From assembly GCA_028817685.1 (NCBI GenBank), contig JAPPPC010000292.1, positions 1-8,086 on the forward strand: DNA of 8,086 nt, given 5' to 3'. This document shows, one piece after another, positions 5,612 through 8,086 of this stretch. Under the pieces are notes generated by a model. That model did not search any database, was not told the DNA's origin, and saw nothing but the letters and a program-made list of their open reading frames with translations. The stretch is from Rhodospirillaceae bacterium. GTDB taxonomy: Bacteria > Pseudomonadota > Alphaproteobacteria > UBA8366 > GCA-2717185. Both the position numbers and the translations under genes were made by a program. Numbering within the stretch: the stretch's first letter is position 1; each line of letters starts with the position of its first letter.

Positions 5612-6463
5612 TCAGACCGGCCGCGTGCCCTTGACCTGCACACGATGCATCAGCCGGTGATGGCCCGGATAGTCGTTCATCGCCAGATGCATGGCGCACC
5701 GGTTATCCCAGAACGCGACCGAGTTCACCTCCCACTTGAAGCGGCAGGTGAACTCCGGCTTGGAGGCATGAGCATAGAGGAACTGCAGCAGCGGCTGGCT
5801 CTCCTCAACCGTCATGTCCTTCAACCGCTCGGTATGCATTTCGTTGACATAGAGTGCCTTGCGGCCCGTCTCCGGATGGGTGCGCACGACCGGATGCTCG
5901 GCCCACATCTTCGACCAGCCGGCGGACGCGCTTTCCGTGCCCGGCGTCGGCGTCTGCCCTTCGGCGAGCGTCCGCAGAATCCGGCCATTGGCGTGCACCG
6001 CTACCATGCCGTCAAGCAGCTCCTTCATGCCGTCCGACAGCGTTTCGTAGGCGAGGTATTGGTTGGCAAACATCGTGTCACCGCCTACTGGCGGCAAGAT
6101 CTTGGCGTAGAGGATCGACCCCAGGGTCGGCGTTTCCAGGTGGCTGGTATCGGTGTGCCATTCCCAGCCGAACACCATCTTGTCTTCCGGTTGCGTCTCA
6201 ACGATCAGCAATTCCGGGTACTTGCCCGGGACCTGCCGGTGCGGCGGCAGCGGTGCCAGTTCGCCGAAGCGCCGGCCGAACCGCGCCAACACGTCGTCAT
6301 CCATCGCCTGGTCGCGGAAGAAAATAACGCAATGTTCCAGAAAGGCGCGATGCACCTCCTCGAATACCTCTGGCGCCATCTCCTCTTCGGCCAGATCGAC
6401 GCCGAAAATTTCCGCACCGATTGCGCCGGCGACAGGCCTTACGCCGATATGTTTGTAATCCAT
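5612..6463 (-). CDS. TauD/TfdA-family Fe(II)/2-oxoglutarate dioxygenase 4
   Basis: A complete 283-residue TauD/TfdA-family enzyme from the start chosen here. The triad is H103 and D105 (EWHTDTSH) plus H259 (WDNRCAMHLAMNDY). T130 in GGDT and R270 bind 2-oxoglutarate, and R274 matches the TauD head-group arginine. Two stretches closely match dioxygenase 1: LAYETLSDGMKELL (137-150) and HPETGRKALYV (196-206). The TauD H70 region is replaced by LAPLPPHRQVPG, so its substrate pocket should differ from both TauD and dioxygenase 1. The start is uncertain. The ATG at 6461-6463 matches the family N-terminus (MDYKHIGVRPVAGAIGAEIF), but an in-frame ATG at 6484 shares a base with the acyl-CoA dehydrogenase stop (TGATG), and a GTG lies at 6487. 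Neither has a strong ribosome site. It follows the dehydrogenase in the right-arm operon. Substrate unknown. Confidence 0.9.
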   Translation of the reverse strand: MDYKHIGVRPVAGAIGAEIFGVDLAEEEMAPEVFEEVHRAFLEHCVIFFRDQAMDDDVLARFGRRFGELAPLPPHRQVPGKYPELLIVETQPEDKMVFGWEWHTDTSHLETPTLGSILYAKILPPVGGDTMFANQYLAYETLSDGMKELLDGMVAVHANGRILRTLAEGQTPTPGTESASAGWSKMWAEHPVVRTHPETGRKALYVNEMHTERLKDMTVEESQPLLQFLYAHASKPEFTCRFKWEVNSVAFWDNRCAMHLAMNDYPGHHRLMHRVQVKGTRPV

Positions 6464-6483
6464 GTCTCGCTTTTTATCTCTCA

Positions 6484-7713
6484 TCACTCTGCTGCGGCCG
6501 GCCCGACGATATCGTCACTGCGCGGGTCGCGGAATTTGGTTTTGCCGTGGTGGCGGTCCGCCACCTTGTAGCCGAGAGCGTCCTCGGCGATCAGAATTTT
6601 CTGCACATTCGCGGTGCCTTCACCGGTGAAGAACAGGTCGGCGTAGGATTTCAGCCAGGATACCCGGTATTCGGTAGCCAGGCCGTAACCGCCGAAGACC
6701 TGCTGCGCCTTGTCGGCCGCCATCTTCGCGGTTTGCGAGGCGTGGTACTTGGCGATCGCGGCGATGCGGTTGCAGGGCAGTCCCGCATCCATACGCCGAG
6801 CCGCGTCATAGACCAGCAGGCGGCTCGCCTCGATACTCGCCGCCATATCGGCGATATCCGACTGGATCATCTGGAACTTGCCGATCGGCGATCCTTTCAC
6901 CATGCGCTCGTTGGCATAGCGGACCGCATCGTCAAAACAGGCGCGGGCAACCCCCAGCGCCTTGGCAGCCACGGTCACGCGGCCCGCCTGCAACGCCTGC
7001 ATGACAATCTTGAACCCTTCGCCCTCCTCGCCCAACCGGTTCTCGACCGGCACCTTGAAGTCGTCGAGGAACACCGCGTTGGTGCGCAACGCCTTGGACA
7101 GGCCGTGCATCTCGACCGGCCTGGCCTCAAATCCGGGATATTTTTTCGGCTCAACGATAAAGGCGGTAACACCGCGATGGCCCGCATCGGGATCAGTCTT
7201 CGCCAGCAAGACGCCGACATCGGTCTCGTTCGCCATCGACGCCCACATCTTGGACCCATTCAAAATGTAGTAATCGCCGTCGCGGACCGCGCGCGTATGC
7301 ATATTGCCCAGCGCGTCGGAACCCCCGCCCGGCTCTGTCAGGGACATCATGCCAATGGTCTCGCCGGCCAGCAGTTTGGGCACGTATTTCACGACCTGCT
7401 CGACCGAACCCGCCGTGAAGATACAGTAGGGGCAGGTCGCGGCCTGCTGGTTGAAGCAGGCAGCAAAGCGCACATCGTTGCGCGCCAATTCCTCGCTGAC
7501 GACCGCGGCAGCCAGATAGCCCATACCGCTGCCGCCGACCGACTCCGGGAAAAGATTGCCATAGAATCCGGCGGCGCCGGCCCGCAGCACCAAGTCGCGT
7601 GGAAATTCGCCCGCCGCCTCGATCGCGTCCATTTTCGGTACGACCTCGGTTTCCATGAAGCGGTTGACGCTGTCGCGGATCAGGCCGATTTCTTCGGGAA
7701 AGAGATCGTCCAT
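6484..7713 (-). CDS. Acyl-CoA dehydrogenase family flavoprotein
   Basis: A complete 409-residue acyl-CoA dehydrogenase, an FAD enzyme that normally makes an alpha,beta double bond in an acyl-CoA and passes electrons to electron-transfer flavoprotein. The order is classical: an N-terminal helical domain, the first family signature SLTEPGGGSDALG (124-136) and the second signature region QVFGGYGLATEY (338-349). E365 in FTGEGTANVQK (361-371) is the expected catalytic base. The C-terminal tail after about 385 (basic, RHHGKTKFRDPRSDD) extends slightly past the usual end. The ATG at 7711-7713 follows a strong AAGGGGG (7719-7725). It lies 10 bases after the nitronate-monooxygenase-like gene and 20 before dioxygenase 4. 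Together with the CoA-transferase across the divergent region it suggests a CoA-thioester branch of the pathway. Acyl chain specificity cannot be told from the sequence; an oxygen- or nitro-group-using member of the superfamily is possible. Confidence 0.95.
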   Translation of the reverse strand: MDDLFPEEIGLIRDSVNRFMETEVVPKMDAIEAAGEFPRDLVLRAGAAGFYGNLFPESVGGSGMGYLAAAVVSEELARNDVRFAACFNQQAATCPYCIFTAGSVEQVVKYVPKLLAGETIGMMSLTEPGGGSDALGNMHTRAVRDGDYYILNGSKMWASMANETDVGVLLAKTDPDAGHRGVTAFIVEPKKYPGFEARPVEMHGLSKALRTNAVFLDDFKVPVENRLGEEGEGFKIVMQALQAGRVTVAAKALGVARACFDDAVRYANERMVKGSPIGKFQMIQSDIADMAASIEASRLLVYDAARRMDAGLPCNRIAAIAKYHASQTAKMAADKAQQVFGGYGLATEYRVSWLKSYADLFFTGEGTANVQKILIAEDALGYKVADRHHGKTKFRDPRSDDIVGPAAAE

Positions 7714-7718
7714 CGTTG

Positions 7719-7725
7719 CCCCCTT
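7719..7725 (-). promoter_or_regulatory. Ribosome binding site of the acyl-CoA dehydrogenase, overlapping the upstream stop
   Basis: On the minus strand AAGGGGG lies 5 bases before the ATG at 7713. Its first two bases are the last two bases of the TAA stop of the upstream gene, a layout typical of coupled translation in an operon. Confidence 0.75.
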
Positions 7726-8086
7726 AAGACGTCGTTACTCGGCCTTGAACGCTCTCCAGCGCCTCGACCGCGCCGGCCACCAAGTCCTGCATGATATCAG
7801 CAGCCGGCCGCACCTCGTTCAACAGACCGGCCGCCTGGCCGGCCGGGTTGCTGTGCACTTCCAGACGACCGGCCGCGCGCGCCGCAGCGTTGAAATCATC
7901 CATCCGGATCTTCTGGAAGGGCATCGGCAGCGGGTCGCGATCGGCTTCCGTCCAGGCCTCAACGACCTCGTTGCGGAACATGCGGGCAGTCTTGCCGGTA
8001 TAGGTCCGACTGATCTCGAAGTCGCGCGACTCGCCATCGACAATCTGACGCTTGTGCGTATCGTGAATGGCGCACTCTTTCGACAC
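7724..8086 (-). CDS. Nitronate monooxygenase / 2-nitropropane dioxygenase-like flavoprotein, partial (N-terminus beyond right edge)
   Basis: The C-terminal 120 residues of an FMN-dependent protein of the nitronate monooxygenase family. These enzymes oxidise nitronates to carbonyl compounds and nitrite; many members are simply called NAD(P)H-dependent flavin oxidoreductases. The visible family pattern is a Glu-Cys-x2-His stretch (KECAIHDTHKRQIV, 3-16 of the fragment), the GKTARMFRNEVVEAW segment (31-45) and the PAGQAAGLL turn (81-89) followed by a helix ending the protein. The FMN-binding barrel and the catalytic His lie outside the window, so activity cannot be judged. The frame is open to the edge and its first codon there (GTG) is internal. 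It is the most upstream gene visible in the right-arm operon, so the promoter of that arm is also outside. It hints at a nitro or nitronate intermediate, but family members have other roles. Confidence 0.85.
   Translation of the reverse strand: MSKECAIHDTHKRQIVDGESRDFEISRTYTGKTARMFRNEVVEAWTEADRDPLPMPFQKIRMDDFNAAARAAGRLEVHSNPAGQAAGLLNEVRPAADIMQDLVAGAVEALESVQGRVTTS

Noticed and set aside
5468..6571. A 367-codon plus-strand open frame opposite dioxygenase 4 and its junctions
   Set aside because: It is antisense to a gene with a complete iron-binding triad and has no motif or ribosome site of its own.
1676..7713. Reading the CoA-transferase and acyl-CoA dehydrogenase as CaiB and CaiA of carnitine metabolism
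   Set aside because: Both belong to very broad families. No carnitine-specific partner (CaiC, CaiD, CaiT) is seen and the genes lie in different operons.
6421..7794. A 457-codon open frame on the plus strand opposite the acyl-CoA dehydrogenase
   Set aside because: It is the shadow of a gene with clear catalytic signatures. Its composition (many Arg, His, Gln) is typical of antisense translation and it has no recognisable domain.
7800..7880. Dense GGCCGG-like repeats near the right edge
   Set aside because: They fall in the coding sequence of the nitronate-monooxygenase-like gene and reflect Ala/Gly/Pro codons, not a separate repeat element.

Overview
The window is a tightly packed catabolic locus. 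The high G+C and GC-rich codon use, together with the gene families present, suggest an alphaproteobacterium, perhaps of the Rhodospirillales type. That placement is inference, because the window holds no rRNA or other taxonomic marker. It contains nine protein-coding genes, two of them cut by the window edges, and almost no non-coding DNA. I saw no tRNA, rRNA, mobile element, CRISPR array or transporter, and no transcription regulator.

Layout. Left arm, minus strand, read right to left: a CaiB/BaiF family III CoA-transferase (1676-2875), a PuuE-like polysaccharide-deacetylase-fold amidohydrolase (755-1654) and an ornithine cyclodeaminase/mu-crystallin family protein (1-751, C-terminus outside). 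Gaps of 21 and 3 bases point to one operon. A 130-base divergent intergenic region (2876-3005) follows, the only real control region visible. It holds an inverted repeat next to the start of the plus-strand gene 3006-3866, a TauD/TfdA-family Fe(II)/2-oxoglutarate dioxygenase. Right arm, minus strand, read right to left: the end of a nitronate-monooxygenase-like flavoprotein (7724-8086), an acyl-CoA dehydrogenase (6484-7713) and three more TauD/TfdA-family dioxygenases (5612-6463, 4726-5583, 3867-4712), with gaps of 10, 20, 28 and 13 bases. The two arms meet tail to tail at 3866/3867 with no base between the stop codons.

The striking feature is four different, apparently intact TauD/TfdA dioxygenases within about 3.5 kb. 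All keep the His-x-Asp...His iron triad, the 2-oxoglutarate arginine, and the second arginine that contacts the acidic head group of the substrate in TauD and TfdA. By sequence they form two pairs: the outer genes (3006-3866 and 5612-6463) resemble each other, as do the inner two (3867-4712 and 4726-5583).

Working model (inference): the locus breaks down one or a family of small acidic, probably nitrogen- or sulfur-containing compounds. The dioxygenases hydroxylate next to a heteroatom and so cleave C-S, C-O or C-N bonds. The CoA-transferase and acyl-CoA dehydrogenase would carry a resulting carboxylate towards beta-oxidation-like steps. The amidohydrolase, the cyclodeaminase-family reductase and the nitronate monooxygenase would deal with the nitrogen. 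The substrate cannot be read from the sequence.
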